Assembly (NCBI GenBank): GCA_026126105.1
Contig: JAHCJV010000001.1
Span: forward strand, 62,001-126,000
Source: Enhydrobacter sp.
Lineage (GTDB): Bacteria > Pseudomonadota > Alphaproteobacteria > Reyranellales > Reyranellaceae
Length of the DNA stretch: 64,000 nucleotides
Reading direction: 5' to 3'
Positions 25,384 through 35,673 of this stretch are shown piece by piece (position 1 is the first letter of the stretch; every line of letters begins with the position of its first letter). The notes under the pieces are model-generated. The model searched no databases. It saw only the letters and a program-made list of their open reading frames with translations, and was not told where the DNA came from. A program made the translations under genes and the position numbers.

Positions 25384-28300
25384 CGCCATTTGAACCGCAA
25401 CTCTGCCAGGCCGGTCGAGATCACATAGAAGACGGGCGTGAAGATAAGGCCGAAGATCGTCACTCCCAGCATACCCGCAAATACGGCCGTGCCGAGCGAC
25501 TGGCGCATCTCCGCTCCGGCCCCGGTGCTGAAGACCAGCGGGACCACACCCAATATAAAGGCCAGGGACGTCATCAGGATTGGGCGCAAGCGCGTCCGTG
25601 CCGCCGAAACCGCGGCTTCATAACGGGTCATTCCGGCTTCATGCGCCTGCTTGGCAAACTCCACGATCAGAATGGCGTTCTTTGCCGCGAGGCCCACCAG
25701 CACCACCAAGCCGATCTCGACCAGAATGTTGCGGTCGAGACCCCGAATATTCACGCCGATCATGGCGGCCAGGATGCACATCGGCACGATCAGAATGACC
25801 GCAAGCGGCAACAGCCAGCTCTCATAGAGCGCGGCAAGCAGCAGGAAGACGAACAGCACCGCGAGGCCGAACGCGAGGATCGCGGTGTTGCCTGCCAGCT
25901 TCTCCTGGAGGGCGATCTCCGTCCATTCGAAGCCGAAACCGGACGGCAGCACCTTGCTGGCCAGATCCTCCATCGCTGCGATTCCCTGTCCGGACGAAAA
26001 CCCCCGGGTGAGGGCGACCTGCACTTCTGCCGCGGGATAGAGATTGTAGCGGGCCACGCGATACGGCCCCGTCGTGTCGCTGAAGGTTGCAACCGAGCCG
26101 ATCGGCACCATCTCTCCACTCGCACTGCGTGTCTTGAGGTTGGCCACGTCGCGAACAGTAAGGCGATAAGGATCGTCGGCCTGCGCCGTTACCCGGTAGG
26201 TGCGGCCGAGGATGTTGAAGTCGTTCACGTACGCCGAGCCCATGTAGACGGATAGTGTCTGGAAGACGTTACCGATCGGCACGCCGAGCTGTTCGGCCTT
26301 GGTGCGGTCGATGTCGGCGAATATCTGCGGTGTCTTGGTGCTGAACAGAGTGAAGGCCTGTGTGAGACCGGGCGTCTGGCCCGCCGCGCCGGCCAACGCC
26401 CAGGTTGCGCCCTCCAGTGCCGGGAGACCGCGCGCGGCGCGATCCTGGACATAGCCCTTGAGGCCTCCGCCGGTGCCGATGCCAGGGACCGAAGGTGGCT
26501 CGAGCACGAAGACGAACGCCTCGCGCAGCGAGAACATCTTGCCGCGCAGCTCGTTGAGGATCTGCTCCTTGGGCAGGTGTGCGCGCTCGGCGAAAGGCTT
26601 GAGGGTGACGAAAATGACGCCCGTGTTCGGGGCATTCGTGAAGGTTGCCCCATCGAAACCGACGAACGACACGGCGTGCTCCACGCCTTCCGTCGCCATG
26701 ATCATTTCCGAGGCTTGGCGCACCAGCCTGTCGGCGCGTTCGAGCGTCGAGCCGGGCGGCAGCTGCATCGCCGCGATCAGGTACGAGCGGTCGAGCTGCG
26801 GGATCAAGCCGGTTGGAGTGCTCACCAACCGATTGTAAGTGAGGAACAGCAGGCCGGCGTAGATGACCAGCACGACCACGATCATGCGGACCGCTCGAGC
26901 GGTGAACCTGCCGTAAGCGTCGGCCAGCCATTCGAAGGCGCGATTGAATCCATTGAAGAACCAGTTGATCGGGAACATCAGCCGGTCGCCGATGGTCGGC
27001 TTGCCAGACTCGACATGTGACAGCGCGTGGGTCTTGAGCAGCAGCGCGGCGAGCGCAGGCGACAGCGTCAGCGAGACGAAGGCCGAGATCGCCGTCGACG
27101 CCGCAATGGTGATGGCGAACTGCTTGTAGAACGAACCCTGCAATCCTGTGATGAAGGCTGTCGGCAAGAAGACGGCGATCAGCACGAGCGAGATCGCGAT
27201 CAGGGCGCCGCCGACCTCGTCCATGGTCTTGTGCGCAGCTTCCTTGGGCGACATGCCCTGCGTCAGGTAGCGCTCGACGTTCTCGACGACCACGATTGCG
27301 TCGTCGACCACGATGCCGATCGCCAGCACCAGGCCGAACAGCGACAGCGTGTTGAACGAGACGCCGACCGCCGACATGACGGCGAACGAGCCAATCAGCG
27401 ACACCGGGATGGCCAACAGCGGAATCAGCGCCGCGCGCCACGTCTGCAGGAACAGGATGACCACGACCACGACGAGGATCAATGCCTCGAACAGCGTGTG
27501 AATAACGGCGTCGACCGACGCCTGGATGAATTCTGTCGGGTTGTAGACGACGGTATAATCGATGCCGGGCGGAAAAAGCTTCTTGAGCTCCTCCATCTTG
27601 GCCTTGATACCGTCGGAGGTGGACAGCGCGTTCGATCCAGGGCGCTGAAACACACCGAGGGCCACGGCGTTCTTGTTGTCGAGATAGGAGTTCTGGGTGT
27701 AGTCCTGCGCGCCCAGCTCGATGCGCGCGACGTCGCGCAGGCGGACTACCGAGCCATTGGTCTCGGCGCGCAGCACGATGTTCCCGAACTCGTCGGGCGA
27801 GGTCAGGCGACCGAGCGTGTTGACCGTCAGCGTGAATCCGCCGGGCGACGAGGCCGGCGCCTGATTGATCGCTCCCGCCGCGACCTGCAGGTTCGCCGCG
27901 CGCATGGCCAGCACGACTTCGCCGCCCGTCAGATTGTGGGCCGCGACACGTGCCGGATCGAGCCAGATCCGCATCGAATAGTCGCGTGCACCGAATACGA
28001 TCACATTCCCGACGCCCTCCACGCGCGTGAGCACGTCCTTCACGTAGAGCGTCGCGTAGTTCGAGATGTATTGCTGGTCGCGCGAGCCGTCGGGCGAGGT
28101 CATGTGCACGACCATCATCAGGTCTGGCGAGGCCTTGCGGACGACGAGTCCGAGGCGCTGCACCTCCTCCGGCAGGCGCGGCTGAGCGACTGCCACCCGA
28201 TTCTGCACAAGCACTTGCGCCTGATCCACATCGACGCCTGGCTTGAAGGTCACGCTGACCGTGAGCTGGCCGTCGCCGGTGGATTGCGACGAGATGTAGA

Positions 28301-28532
28301 GCATGTCGTCTACGCCGTTCACCTCCTGCTCGATCGGCGTGGCGACCGTCTGGGCGATCACCTCGGCGGAGGCGCCGGGATAGGTCGCATTGATGGTGAC
28401 CGTGGGCGGCGCTATCTCGGGATATTCCGAGACGGGCAATCCGAACTGGGCGATGGCGCCGACGATCAGGATGATGAGCGACAGGACCGACGCGAAGATC
28501 GGCCGATCGATGAAAAAATGGGAAAAGCGCAT
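25341..28532 (-). CDS. RND multidrug efflux transporter, AcrB/HAE1 family
   Basis: Inner-membrane proton-driven pump component. The 1,063 residues match AcrB-like proteins: the start MRFSHFFIDRPIFASVLSLI, the first large periplasmic loop, a transmembrane segment with VLAIGIVVDDAIVVVENVER (the Asp-Asp proton-relay pair), and the second half ending in a cytoplasmic tail. It begins 3 nt after the membrane-fusion gene stop, forming a leftward pair. No outer-membrane channel gene or TetR repressor is adjacent. Confidence 0.96.
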   Translation of the reverse strand: MRFSHFFIDRPIFASVLSLIILIVGAIAQFGLPVSEYPEIAPPTVTINATYPGASAEVIAQTVATPIEQEVNGVDDMLYISSQSTGDGQLTVSVTFKPGVDVDQAQVLVQNRVAVAQPRLPEEVQRLGLVVRKASPDLMMVVHMTSPDGSRDQQYISNYATLYVKDVLTRVEGVGNVIVFGARDYSMRIWLDPARVAAHNLTGGEVVLAMRAANLQVAAGAINQAPASSPGGFTLTVNTLGRLTSPDEFGNIVLRAETNGSVVRLRDVARIELGAQDYTQNSYLDNKNAVALGVFQRPGSNALSTSDGIKAKMEELKKLFPPGIDYTVVYNPTEFIQASVDAVIHTLFEALILVVVVVILFLQTWRAALIPLLAIPVSLIGSFAVMSAVGVSFNTLSLFGLVLAIGIVVDDAIVVVENVERYLTQGMSPKEAAHKTMDEVGGALIAISLVLIAVFLPTAFITGLQGSFYKQFAITIAASTAISAFVSLTLSPALAALLLKTHALSHVESGKPTIGDRLMFPINWFFNGFNRAFEWLADAYGRFTARAVRMIVVVLVIYAGLLFLTYNRLVSTPTGLIPQLDRSYLIAAMQLPPGSTLERADRLVRQASEMIMATEGVEHAVSFVGFDGATFTNAPNTGVIFVTLKPFAERAHLPKEQILNELRGKMFSLREAFVFVLEPPSVPGIGTGGGLKGYVQDRAARGLPALEGATWALAGAAGQTPGLTQAFTLFSTKTPQIFADIDRTKAEQLGVPIGNVFQTLSVYMGSAYVNDFNILGRTYRVTAQADDPYRLTVRDVANLKTRSASGEMVPIGSVATFSDTTGPYRVARYNLYPAAEVQVALTRGFSSGQGIAAMEDLASKVLPSGFGFEWTEIALQEKLAGNTAILAFGLAVLFVFLLLAALYESWLLPLAVILIVPMCILAAMIGVNIRGLDRNILVEIGLVVLVGLAAKNAILIVEFAKQAHEAGMTRYEAAVSAARTRLRPILMTSLAFILGVVPLVFSTGAGAEMRQSLGTAVFAGMLGVTIFGLIFTPVFYVISTGLAELRFKWRKKDIETPTFTPEV

Positions 28533-28535
28533 GAC

Positions 28536-29678
28536 CTACTTCGCCTGCGCAGTGATCTGCCCCTTTTGGGGCGCGATCTTGGCGCCCGGGCGCACCATCG
28601 GGTTGGCAAGCCCGTCGAGCACCACTCTTTCGTCGGCCTTGAGGCCATCGCGAACGACCCTCAGCCCGTCGACCAGCGGGCCGAGCGTAATCGGTCGCGC
28701 CTGCACGACGTCGTCCTTGGCGACCACGAACACGATCTTGCGAGCCTGGTCGGAGATGACAGCCGAGTCGGGAATCAGCAGGGCGTCGTATTCACCTCCA
28801 TAAAGCTGGACGCGGCCGAAAACGCCGGGCGTCAGCAGGCGATCCTTGTTCTCGACGATGGCGCGGGTGCGGATCGTGCCCGATCGCGGGCTGAGCGAAT
28901 TATCGACGAAATCTACCTTGCCGGTGCGCTTCCAGTCGGCTTCGTCCGCAAGCTTGATGCGCACCGGAATGGCCGAGCTGCCGGCCTGCGCCCGCTCGCC
29001 GGCGAGGAACAGGCGTTGGTAACGCAGATGGTCGGCCTCCGAGACGTCGAACACGAAACGGATGGGATCGGTGCTGACGATGGTTGCGAGCAGGGTGGCT
29101 CCGCTCTGGCCGCCCTGGATCAGATTGCCGGCGTCGACCTTGCGGTCGGAGATTCGGCCACTCAGCGGCGCAGTGACCCTGGTCCACTCGAGGTTGAGCT
29201 GGGCATTGCGTTGCGCCGCCTCGGCCGCCTTGAGCTGCGCTTTGGCCACCGCGAGGTTCGATTTGCGCGTGTCGTTGTCCGCTTCGGTGATGGTACGCGA
29301 ACCGATCAGCGCCGCGCCGCGACCGACCTGCAGCTCGGCGAGCTCCACCTGCGCCTTGTTGCGGGCCACGTCCGCTGCCGCCACGTCGACGGCGATCTCG
29401 TAGGGGCGCTGGTCTATGGTGAACAGCGGATCACCTTCGTTGACCCACTGGCCGTCCTTGAAATGAAGCTTATCGATGAAGCCGGAAACGCGGGCTCGCA
29501 CCTCGACGGTGGCGACCGCTTCGAAACGACCCGAATACTCGTCCCACTGGGTGACTCTTTTCGCGACCGGCTCCGAGACCGAGACAGGCATCGCCTGCGG
29601 CGGACCGCCCTGGGCCCACGAGGGAAGGGCAACCAGCATTAGAGCTGCAGCAAAGGCGAGGCGACGGATTGGGTACAC
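28536..29678 (-). CDS. RND efflux periplasmic adaptor (membrane fusion protein)
   Basis: A 380-residue AcrA/MexE-like adaptor: a signal peptide (RRLAFAAALMLVALPSWA), barrel-sandwich lipoyl halves around EVRARVSGFIDKLHFKDGQWV and VTAPLSGRISDRKVDAGNL, and an alpha-hairpin between them. The mature end is rich in Gln/Lys. There is no lipobox Cys after the signal, unlike AcrA. The start is GTG with GGGGAG 9 nt upstream. It is co-transcribed with the RND pump. Confidence 0.95.
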   Translation of the reverse strand: MYPIRRLAFAAALMLVALPSWAQGGPPQAMPVSVSEPVAKRVTQWDEYSGRFEAVATVEVRARVSGFIDKLHFKDGQWVNEGDPLFTIDQRPYEIAVDVAAADVARNKAQVELAELQVGRGAALIGSRTITEADNDTRKSNLAVAKAQLKAAEAAQRNAQLNLEWTRVTAPLSGRISDRKVDAGNLIQGGQSGATLLATIVSTDPIRFVFDVSEADHLRYQRLFLAGERAQAGSSAIPVRIKLADEADWKRTGKVDFVDNSLSPRSGTIRTRAIVENKDRLLTPGVFGRVQLYGGEYDALLIPDSAVISDQARKIVFVVAKDDVVQARPITLGPLVDGLRVVRDGLKADERVVLDGLANPMVRPGAKIAPQKGQITAQAK

Positions 29679-30023
29679 GGTCAGAAACTCCCCCAGCCGA
29701 TTTGCGGCGCGAAAGGCTCATGTGGTTGCGTTGCAGCAAACTGTCAATTGGTTGCATGTCTCGGCAGGAGAGGAAATCTCGGGGACACGAGCACAAAATC
29801 TCGCCCCATTGCCATATCCGTCCTTTCGAAGTTGCCGCTTAGCAGTCATCGGGAGAATTCAGACTGGCCCTCGACAGGAAACTCACGCCCAACATCAAGC
29901 CGGCCGGGTCGTGATCCGAGTTGCTCGGAATTCATCAGACATATGCATTGCCACCGCTCGCGCTTCGGACTAGCCGCGCGCCTTTAATCGTGCCTAGCTT
30001 CCAGCAAACTCTGGGGAGAGGGC
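29679..30023. other. Divergent intergenic region (efflux operon / amino-acid-binding protein)
   Basis: 345 bp without a gene. It must hold promoters for both flanking units. On the minus strand TTGACA (29747-29742) is a good -35 for the efflux operon, but no clear -10 follows. A GTTGCGTTGCAGCAAAC segment at 29724-29740 is nearly palindromic and may be an operator. GGGGAGAGGG just before 30024 is the Shine-Dalgarno of the binding-protein gene. Nothing else stands out. Confidence 0.4.
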
Positions 30024-31043
30024 ATGAATATTCTTGGGTGGGTGATAGCGAGTACCATTGCGCTGCTGTTGGCCGTGCCGGCGGCGGCACAGTCGACACT
30101 CGAGACCGTGAAAAAGCGCGGCCAGTTGATCTGCGGCGTCGACGGCACACTGCCGGGCTTCTCACTGTTCAATGCGGTGAAGGAATGGGAGGGTCTTGAC
30201 GTCGACCTCTGCCGCGCCGTCGCCGCAGCGGTGCTGGGCGATGCGACCAAGGTGAAGTTCGTCTCGGTCTCGGCCAGCGACCGCTTCGACAGGCTCGCGG
30301 CCGGCGATTTCGACGTGCTGGCGCGCAATTCCACCGTGACGCTGCAGCGCTCCGCAGGCAAGAAAGTCCGCTTCGCTGTCGTAAACTACATCGACGGCCA
30401 GACCTTCGTGGTGCCCAAGAAGCTCAAGATCGAGCAGCTCGCCAATCTCAGCGGCAGCACAGTCTGCCTCGCCAAGGGAACGACCCACGAATTCAATCTG
30501 AAAGCCTGGTTCGGCGCTCGCCGGCTATCGATCACGCCAATCAGCCTCGACACGGCGGAGGCGATGTACGGCGCGTTCTATGCGAGTCGTTGCGCCGCGG
30601 TGACCGCCGATTCGACGGCGCTCGCTGCTGCCATCGTCCGAAGCGGCCGTGCCGCTGAATACAGGATGCTGCCGGAGGTGATCTCCAAGGAGCCGCTCGG
30701 CCCTTATGTGCGCGATGGCGATTCACCCTGGCTCGACGTTGTGCGCTGGACTCATTACGCGATGCTCGAAGCCGAGGATCGCGGCATCAGCGCGAAAAAC
30801 ATCGATGCGCTCAAGCGCGAGCTGAACGATCCCATCCTGCGCGTGCTGCTGGGGGTGGATCCGGGCAACGGAAAGGCGCTCGGGTTGAGCGAAGAGTGGA
30901 TCTACAACATCATCAAGCAGGTCGGGAACTACGGCGATATTTACGAAAAGAATGTCGGCCAGGGCTCGCCGCTGAAGTTCGCGCGCGGGATCAATGCGCT
31001 GGCGAGCAAGGGCGGGCAGATGTACGCGCTCCCACTGCGCTGA
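30024..31043 (+). CDS. Amino-acid ABC transporter substrate-binding protein (AapJ-like)
   Basis: A 339-residue periplasmic receptor with a signal peptide (NILGWVIASTIALLLAVPAAA) and the mature start STLETVKKRGQLICGVDG, a hallmark of general L-amino-acid receptors. GLDVDLCRAVAAAVLGD is the family ligand-site block. Later blocks include KGTTHEFNL and SEEWIYNIIKQVGNYGDIYE, again AapJ-like. No aapQMP-like permease or ATPase is nearby, so it is either an orphan receptor sharing another transporter or the remnant of a moved operon. Confidence 0.93.
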   Translation: MNILGWVIASTIALLLAVPAAAQSTLETVKKRGQLICGVDGTLPGFSLFNAVKEWEGLDVDLCRAVAAAVLGDATKVKFVSVSASDRFDRLAAGDFDVLARNSTVTLQRSAGKKVRFAVVNYIDGQTFVVPKKLKIEQLANLSGSTVCLAKGTTHEFNLKAWFGARRLSITPISLDTAEAMYGAFYASRCAAVTADSTALAAAIVRSGRAAEYRMLPEVISKEPLGPYVRDGDSPWLDVVRWTHYAMLEAEDRGISAKNIDALKRELNDPILRVLLGVDPGNGKALGLSEEWIYNIIKQVGNYGDIYEKNVGQGSPLKFARGINALASKGGQMYALPLR

Positions 31044-31118
31044 GCTTTGCCGGACGCTACGCCGCGGTATCGGTCGTTCCGGCCGCGTGCTCTACTGGCG
31101 AAAAAGCGGGGAGGAGCA

Positions 31119-32111
31119 ATGAAGATCGGCGTCCTGCAATTCTTCAGCTGGCCGGGCCGCCACGGACCGCTGGAAGACGTCTTCGCCCGTGCGCTCGAGC
31201 GCATCGAGATCATGGACAGAGGCGGCTTCGACGCCGTCTGGCTGGCCGAGCATCACTTCACGACCTTCAGCGTCTGCCCTTCGGTGCACATGCTGGGCGT
31301 GCTGGCCGCGGCGCGCACCAAGCGGCTGCGGATCGGCACGGCGGTGTCGCTCGCCGCACTCTACCACCCGTTGCGACTCGCGGAGGAAGTGGCGCTGCTC
31401 GACATGCTCTCCGGCGGCCGGGTGAACTGGGGCGCCGGCCGCGGCTTCGCGCCTTCCGAGTTCAGCGCGTTCGGCGTACCGGTCGAGGAAAGCGCCGAGC
31501 GTTTTCGCGAGGCCGTCGAGATCGTGCTGGCGGCCTGGACGCAGGAGCGCTTCAGCTTCCAAGGGACGCACTATCGCTTCGACGATATCGAGGTGTTGCC
31601 CAAGCCCCTGCAACGTCCCTTGCCGGTCTGGATGGCTGCCACGTCGGAATCGGCGATCGACTGGGCGGCGGGCCGCGGCTTTTCCATCCTCATGGATCCC
31701 CATGCCTCGACCCGGGAACTCGGCGTCAAGCGCCGTCGCTACGCCGACAAGCTCGCCGAGGCAGGCTTTTCCGACGCCGGCCGCGATATCCCGATGGCCC
31801 GCCTGATCGCGCTCGCACCGACGACGGTCGAGGCCGAGGCGATCGCGCGGCGCGGCGCGCAATGGTTGGTCGACGCCTATGCCGGCCCTCAACACGCGCA
31901 TCGCAAGAGCCTCCCGCCACGCACCTACGACGGCAAGGATCCCGCCCAGCACTATGTCGACAGCGTCATCCTGCACGGCACGCCCCAATCGCTCGTCGAC
32001 CAGATCGCTCGCCTCGAGGAGGAAATCGGCCTCAACTACCTGATGTGCGCACCGCTCAGTCGCGAGACATTCCGGCTGCTTGCCGACGAGGTACTACCGC
32101 GCCTCGCCTGA
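31119..32111 (+). CDS. Luciferase-like (LLM class) flavin-dependent monooxygenase
   Basis: A 330-residue bacterial-luciferase-fold protein: MKIGVLQFFSWPGR, WLAEHHFTTFSVCPS (about 44-58) and a GGRVNWGAGRGFAPSEF block that binds FMN. Family members oxidise small aldehydes, sulfonates or similar molecules with reduced flavin from a partner reductase; the substrate cannot be read here. GGGGAGGAG precedes the ATG. The 3' end overlaps the convergent regulator gene by 18 bp. Confidence 0.9.
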   Translation: MKIGVLQFFSWPGRHGPLEDVFARALERIEIMDRGGFDAVWLAEHHFTTFSVCPSVHMLGVLAAARTKRLRIGTAVSLAALYHPLRLAEEVALLDMLSGGRVNWGAGRGFAPSEFSAFGVPVEESAERFREAVEIVLAAWTQERFSFQGTHYRFDDIEVLPKPLQRPLPVWMAATSESAIDWAAGRGFSILMDPHASTRELGVKRRRYADKLAEAGFSDAGRDIPMARLIALAPTTVEAEAIARRGAQWLVDAYAGPQHAHRKSLPPRTYDGKDPAQHYVDSVILHGTPQSLVDQIARLEEEIGLNYLMCAPLSRETFRLLADEVLPRLA

Positions 32112-32906
32112 CCCAGGAGCCCAGCCGCGCAGCACCGCGGCCGTGGCGCGATCCATCGGGAAGAAGCTCTCGATGCGCAGCTCCTGCGCGGTAATGTCCT
32201 GCGGCGTGCCGAGCGTGGCGATGGTGGTGAGGAGCTTCAGCGCGACAGCGCCCTTGCGGAAATGCATCGGCAGCACGGCGACAGCCGCATCTCCGGTCAC
32301 GCCCGGCCTCAACAGCGCCCGCACGCCACCGTAAGACAACAGGCGCTCGAGCAGCGCCGCCGTCTCGGGCCGTCCGTCGGCCGCGGCATCGGCTTCGACG
32401 CTGCGCAGGAAATAGCGCACCACCTCGGCCCAGTTCAGGAGATAGGGACGCAGGACGTCGGGACCGACCAGCGCATCGGCGAGGTTGACCGCGGTGCCGG
32501 GCGCCAGCGGACCCACCAGGAATTCGACCAGGCGCAGCGCGCCGCCGTTCGCCTTGAGCAGGTTCCAGTGGCGATCGACCGCGACGACGGGAAAGGGCTC
32601 CTGCTGGGCGAAGATGTAGTCGATCGCCTCGCGTACCTCGGCGAGCTCCGGCGCGTCGAGATCGGTCTCGCGCCACACCGGCGCAAAGCCTGCCGCGATC
32701 AGCAGCGCGTTATGCTGGCGGAGCGGAATGTCGAGCGCACTCGCGAGCCGCAGGACCATGTCGCGGCTGGGCGACGCGCGGCCAAGTTCGAGGAAGCTGA
32801 GATGGCGCTGCGAGATCTCGGCGCGACCCGCAAGCTCGAGTTGCGACCAGCCGCGGCGATGACGCCAGAAGCGAAGCTTCGATGCGAATTCCTGCTCGCG
32901 CGACAT
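32094..32906 (-). CDS. XRE-family regulator with MmyB-like ligand-binding domain
   Basis: Transcriptional regulator of 270 residues from the ATG at 32906. The N-terminal helix-turn-helix (about 8-62) is GWSQLELAGRAEISQRHLSFLELGRASPS. The rest is the MmyB/MLTR-like PAS-type domain, with EPFPVVAVDRHWNLLKAN and FFLRSVEAD-like helices, which in known cases binds fatty acids. The frame is open for another 27 codons upstream, but that part is unconserved. It is divergent from an EamA transporter; a 7-bp inverted repeat lies in the shared promoter gap, suggesting it controls both. Confidence 0.9.
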   Translation of the reverse strand: MSREQEFASKLRFWRHRRGWSQLELAGRAEISQRHLSFLELGRASPSRDMVLRLASALDIPLRQHNALLIAAGFAPVWRETDLDAPELAEVREAIDYIFAQQEPFPVVAVDRHWNLLKANGGALRLVEFLVGPLAPGTAVNLADALVGPDVLRPYLLNWAEVVRYFLRSVEADAAADGRPETAALLERLLSYGGVRALLRPGVTGDAAVAVLPMHFRKGAVALKLLTTIATLGTPQDITAQELRIESFFPMDRATAAVLRGWAPGSGEAR

Positions 32907-32922
32907 CTGTACCTGCCGGGTA

Positions 32923-32949
32923 GTTGCGGCTCTGCGGACCGACCGCAAC
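32923..32949. promoter_or_regulatory. Inverted repeat in the regulator/EamA promoter gap (candidate operator)
   Basis: GTTGCGG (32923-32929) and CCGCAAC (32943-32949) are perfect inverted arms with a 13-bp spacer, centre to centre 20 bp, two helical turns. They sit in the 79-bp gap between the divergent regulator and transporter starts. Confidence 0.45.
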
Positions 32950-32985
32950 ATTGCACGCGCATTCCGGGAACGACAGGAGACAGAC

Positions 32986-33900
32986 ATGGGAGAATGGATC
33001 GGCGTGCTGATCGCCCTCGTGTCGAGCTCATTGGGAGGGACGGCCGCGGCGGTGACGCGCTATCTCGTCGGCAGCGGCGATCCGCTCACTTTGTCGATCC
33101 TGCGCTGGGGTATCGGCTTCCTGTGCGTGCTGCCCGTCGCGCTGGCGCTCCGCGTGCGATGGCCCGCACGCGCCGATTGGCCAGGAGTAGCGTTTCTTGG
33201 CTTCTGCCTCTACGGGCTGTTCTTCGTTTTCTACAACCTGGCCATGAGCTACACGACCGCCGCGCGCGCGAGCCTCGCGCTGTCGACGCTGCCATTGCAG
33301 ACCATGATCGTCGGTGCGCTGCTCGGCATCGAACGCCTGACGGCCCGGAAGACTATCGGCGTCACCATTGCCGTCCTCGGCGTGTTCGCGGCGCTCGCTT
33401 CGGGGCTGGCGGAGGCCCCGGAAGGTGCCTGGCGCGGCGAGCTGATCATGGCCGGCGCAGTTCTGTGCATGGCTTTCTACAATGTCTTCTCGCGGCCGTT
33501 CATCCAGCGCTCGAGCGCGCTCGGCTTCCTGGCGGTCGGCATGGGCAGCGGCGCCCTCGCCTTGATCCTGGCCGGCCTGCTGACCGGCCGCCTCGAGGTG
33601 CTCGCGAGCTTCGGCCCGGCGCAGTGGTATGCCGGCATCTATCTGGGTGTCGCCGGCGGCGCGCTCGCCTTCATTCTGTGGGTGATGGCCCTGCAGCGCG
33701 CCTCGCCGACACGCGTGGCGACCACCATGACGGTCAATCCGATCGCCGCCGCGCTGCTCGCGCAGCAGCTCGTGGGCGAAGCGATCACCCTCGATCTCCT
33801 GCTCGGCCTCGTCGCGGTGTTCGCGGGAATCTGGATCGCCACATCCGAAGGCAGAAAACGTCCCTGGCTCGGGCCGCACCGTGAGGCCCCGCCCCGGTGA
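32986..33900 (+). CDS. EamA/DMT-superfamily transporter
   Basis: A 304-residue membrane protein with ten hydrophobic segments in two EamA repeats (about 5-140 and 150-285), the drug/metabolite transporter topology. AGGAGA lies 6 nt before the ATG. It is divergent from the MmyB-like regulator, so an exporter controlled by its neighbour is likely (inference). Substrate unknown. Confidence 0.92.
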   Translation: MGEWIGVLIALVSSSLGGTAAAVTRYLVGSGDPLTLSILRWGIGFLCVLPVALALRVRWPARADWPGVAFLGFCLYGLFFVFYNLAMSYTTAARASLALSTLPLQTMIVGALLGIERLTARKTIGVTIAVLGVFAALASGLAEAPEGAWRGELIMAGAVLCMAFYNVFSRPFIQRSSALGFLAVGMGSGALALILAGLLTGRLEVLASFGPAQWYAGIYLGVAGGALAFILWVMALQRASPTRVATTMTVNPIAAALLAQQLVGEAITLDLLLGLVAVFAGIWIATSEGRKRPWLGPHREAPPR

Positions 33901-33963
33901 CGTGCACAACCGCCACCCGGAGGCTGGGCACGCTCCTGGCGCGGTCAGCTCCTGAAAGTGCGC

Positions 33964-35577
33964 TCAGTGCCGGAAGTGGCGCATGCCGGTAAAGACCATG
34001 GCGAGTCCCGCCTTGTCGGCCGCGTCGATCACCTCCTGATCGCGCATCGAGCCGCCGGGCTGGATGACGGCGGTGGCGCCCGCTTCGGCGGCCGCGAGCA
34101 GGCCGTCGGCGAAGGGAAAGAAGGCATCCGACGCGACCACGCTGCCGATCGCGGGGCTCTGCGCGAGCTTGGCGATCTCGCCCGACTCGGCAGCGCGGAG
34201 GGCCGCGATGCGCGAGGAGTCGCGCCGGTTCATCTGTCCCGCCCCCACGCCCACCGTCGCGCCGTCCTTGGCGTAGACAATGGCGTTCGACTTCACGTGC
34301 TTGGCAACGGTGAACGCAAACAGGAGGTCCGCCAGCTCGCGGTCGGTCGGCGTCCGTCTGGTGACGACCTTGAGGTCGGCCCTGGTGACACGACCGCTGT
34401 CGCGCGTCTGGAACAGATACCCGCCGGCGACGCTCTTCAGCATCATCCCGGTGCTCGAAGGATCGGGCAGCGTGCCGGCAATCAGCACCCGCACATCCTT
34501 GCGCCGCGCCAGGATCTCGAGCGCCTCCGGCGTCGCGTCGGGCGCGATGATCACTTCGAGGAAGCGCTTGGCGAGGTCGGTGGCGGTCTGTGCCTCGAGC
34601 GTGCGATTGACGGCGACGATGCCGCCGTAGATCGACACCGGATCGCAGGCGTAGGCCTTGAGGTAGGCGCTGTATTGATCGGCCGCGATCGCGACGCCGC
34701 TCGGGTTGGCGTGCTTGATCACCACGACGGCGGGCTCGGCGAACTCGGCCACGCACTCGTAGGCGGCATCGGTGTCGTTGATGTTGTTGTAGCTGAGTTC
34801 CTTGCCCTGGACCTGGCGGGCGGTGGCGACCCCCGGCCGCTTGCTGCCGTCGCTGTAGAAGGCCGCCTGCTGGTGTGGATTTTCGCCGTAGCGCAGGGTT
34901 TGCACGCGGTCGGCCGCGAGCGTCAGCCGCTCGGGGAAGGTGTCGCCCTGCTGCCCGGAGAACCAGGCGGCGATTGCCGAATCGTACGCGGCCGTGCGCG
35001 CATAGGCCTTGGCGGCGAGCTTGCGGCGCAGCGCGAGGGTGGTGGCGCCCCCGGTCGCGGCGAGTTCGTCGAGCACCGGCGCGTAGTCGGCGGGATCGAC
35101 GACGACGGTGACGAAGTCGTGGTTCTTGGCCGAGGCGCGGATCAGCGCCGGCCCGCCGATGTCGATGTTCTCGACGCAGGTCGGGAAGTCCGCGCCGCGC
35201 GCCACGGTCGCCTCGAACGGATAGAGATTCACCACCACGAGATCGATCGGCGCGATCTTGTGGTCGTTCATCGCCTTGGCGTGGCCAGGGTCGGTGCGGC
35301 GGGCAAGAATTCCGCCGTGGATCGCGGGCTGCAGCGTCTTCACCCGCCCGTCCATGATCTCGGGGAAGCCTGTGTGGTCGCTGACCTCGACCACCTCGAT
35401 GCCGGCCTCGCGCAAGGTCTTGGCCGAGCCGCCGGTCGACAGGATCGCGACGCCATGCGCGGCCAGCGCCGTGCCGAGCTCGACGAGGCCGGTCTTGTCG
35501 GACACGGAAATCAGCGCGCGCCCGATCTTCGCGAGGTCGGGCGTAGGCGACGGGACGTAGGTGGGGGCGGTGGACAT
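33964..35577 (-). CDS. purH: Bifunctional AICAR formyltransferase / IMP cyclohydrolase
   Basis: Catalyses the last two steps of de novo IMP synthesis. The 537 residues hold an N-terminal cyclohydrolase half with [15 protein letters not shown] and [13 protein letters not shown] (about 77-89), and a C-terminal formyltransferase half with [22 protein letters not shown] and a closing [10 protein letters not shown], which carries the catalytic His region. Single gene, leftward, separated from the upstream asmA-like gene stop by 96 bp. Confidence 0.97.
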   Translation of the reverse strand: MSTAPTYVPSPTPDLAKIGRALISVSDKTGLVELGTALAAHGVAILSTGGSAKTLREAGIEVVEVSDHTGFPEIMDGRVKTLQPAIHGGILARRTDPGHAKAMNDHKIAPIDLVVVNLYPFEATVARGADFPTCVENIDIGGPALIRASAKNHDFVTVVVDPADYAPVLDELAATGGATTLALRRKLAAKAYARTAAYDSAIAAWFSGQQGDTFPERLTLAADRVQTLRYGENPHQQAAFYSDGSKRPGVATARQVQGKELSYNNINDTDAAYECVAEFAEPAVVVIKHANPSGVAIAADQYSAYLKAYACDPVSIYGGIVAVNRTLEAQTATDLAKRFLEVIIAPDATPEALEILARRKDVRVLIAGTLPDPSSTGMMLKSVAGGYLFQTRDSGRVTRADLKVVTRRTPTDRELADLLFAFTVAKHVKSNAIVYAKDGATVGVGAGQMNRRDSSRIAALRAAESGEIAKLAQSPAIGSVVASDAFFPFADGLLAAAEAGATAVIQPGGSMRDQEVIDAADKAGLAMVFTGMRHFRH

Positions 35578-35673
35578 GGCGGGTCTTTTAGGGCGCGGGC
35601 GCGACGATCGCTACGTCTCGCGCCGCGTCATTTGGGCATTCTTGTCCGTCTCGGGCTATCGTAGCGCAGCGCC

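Noticed and set aside
27027-29642. 871-codon open frame on the plus strand, antisense to the RND efflux genes
   Set aside because: It mirrors the codon pattern of two well-supported minus-strand genes, is extremely Arg/Asp/His-rich, and shows no domain; a typical shadow in GC-rich DNA.
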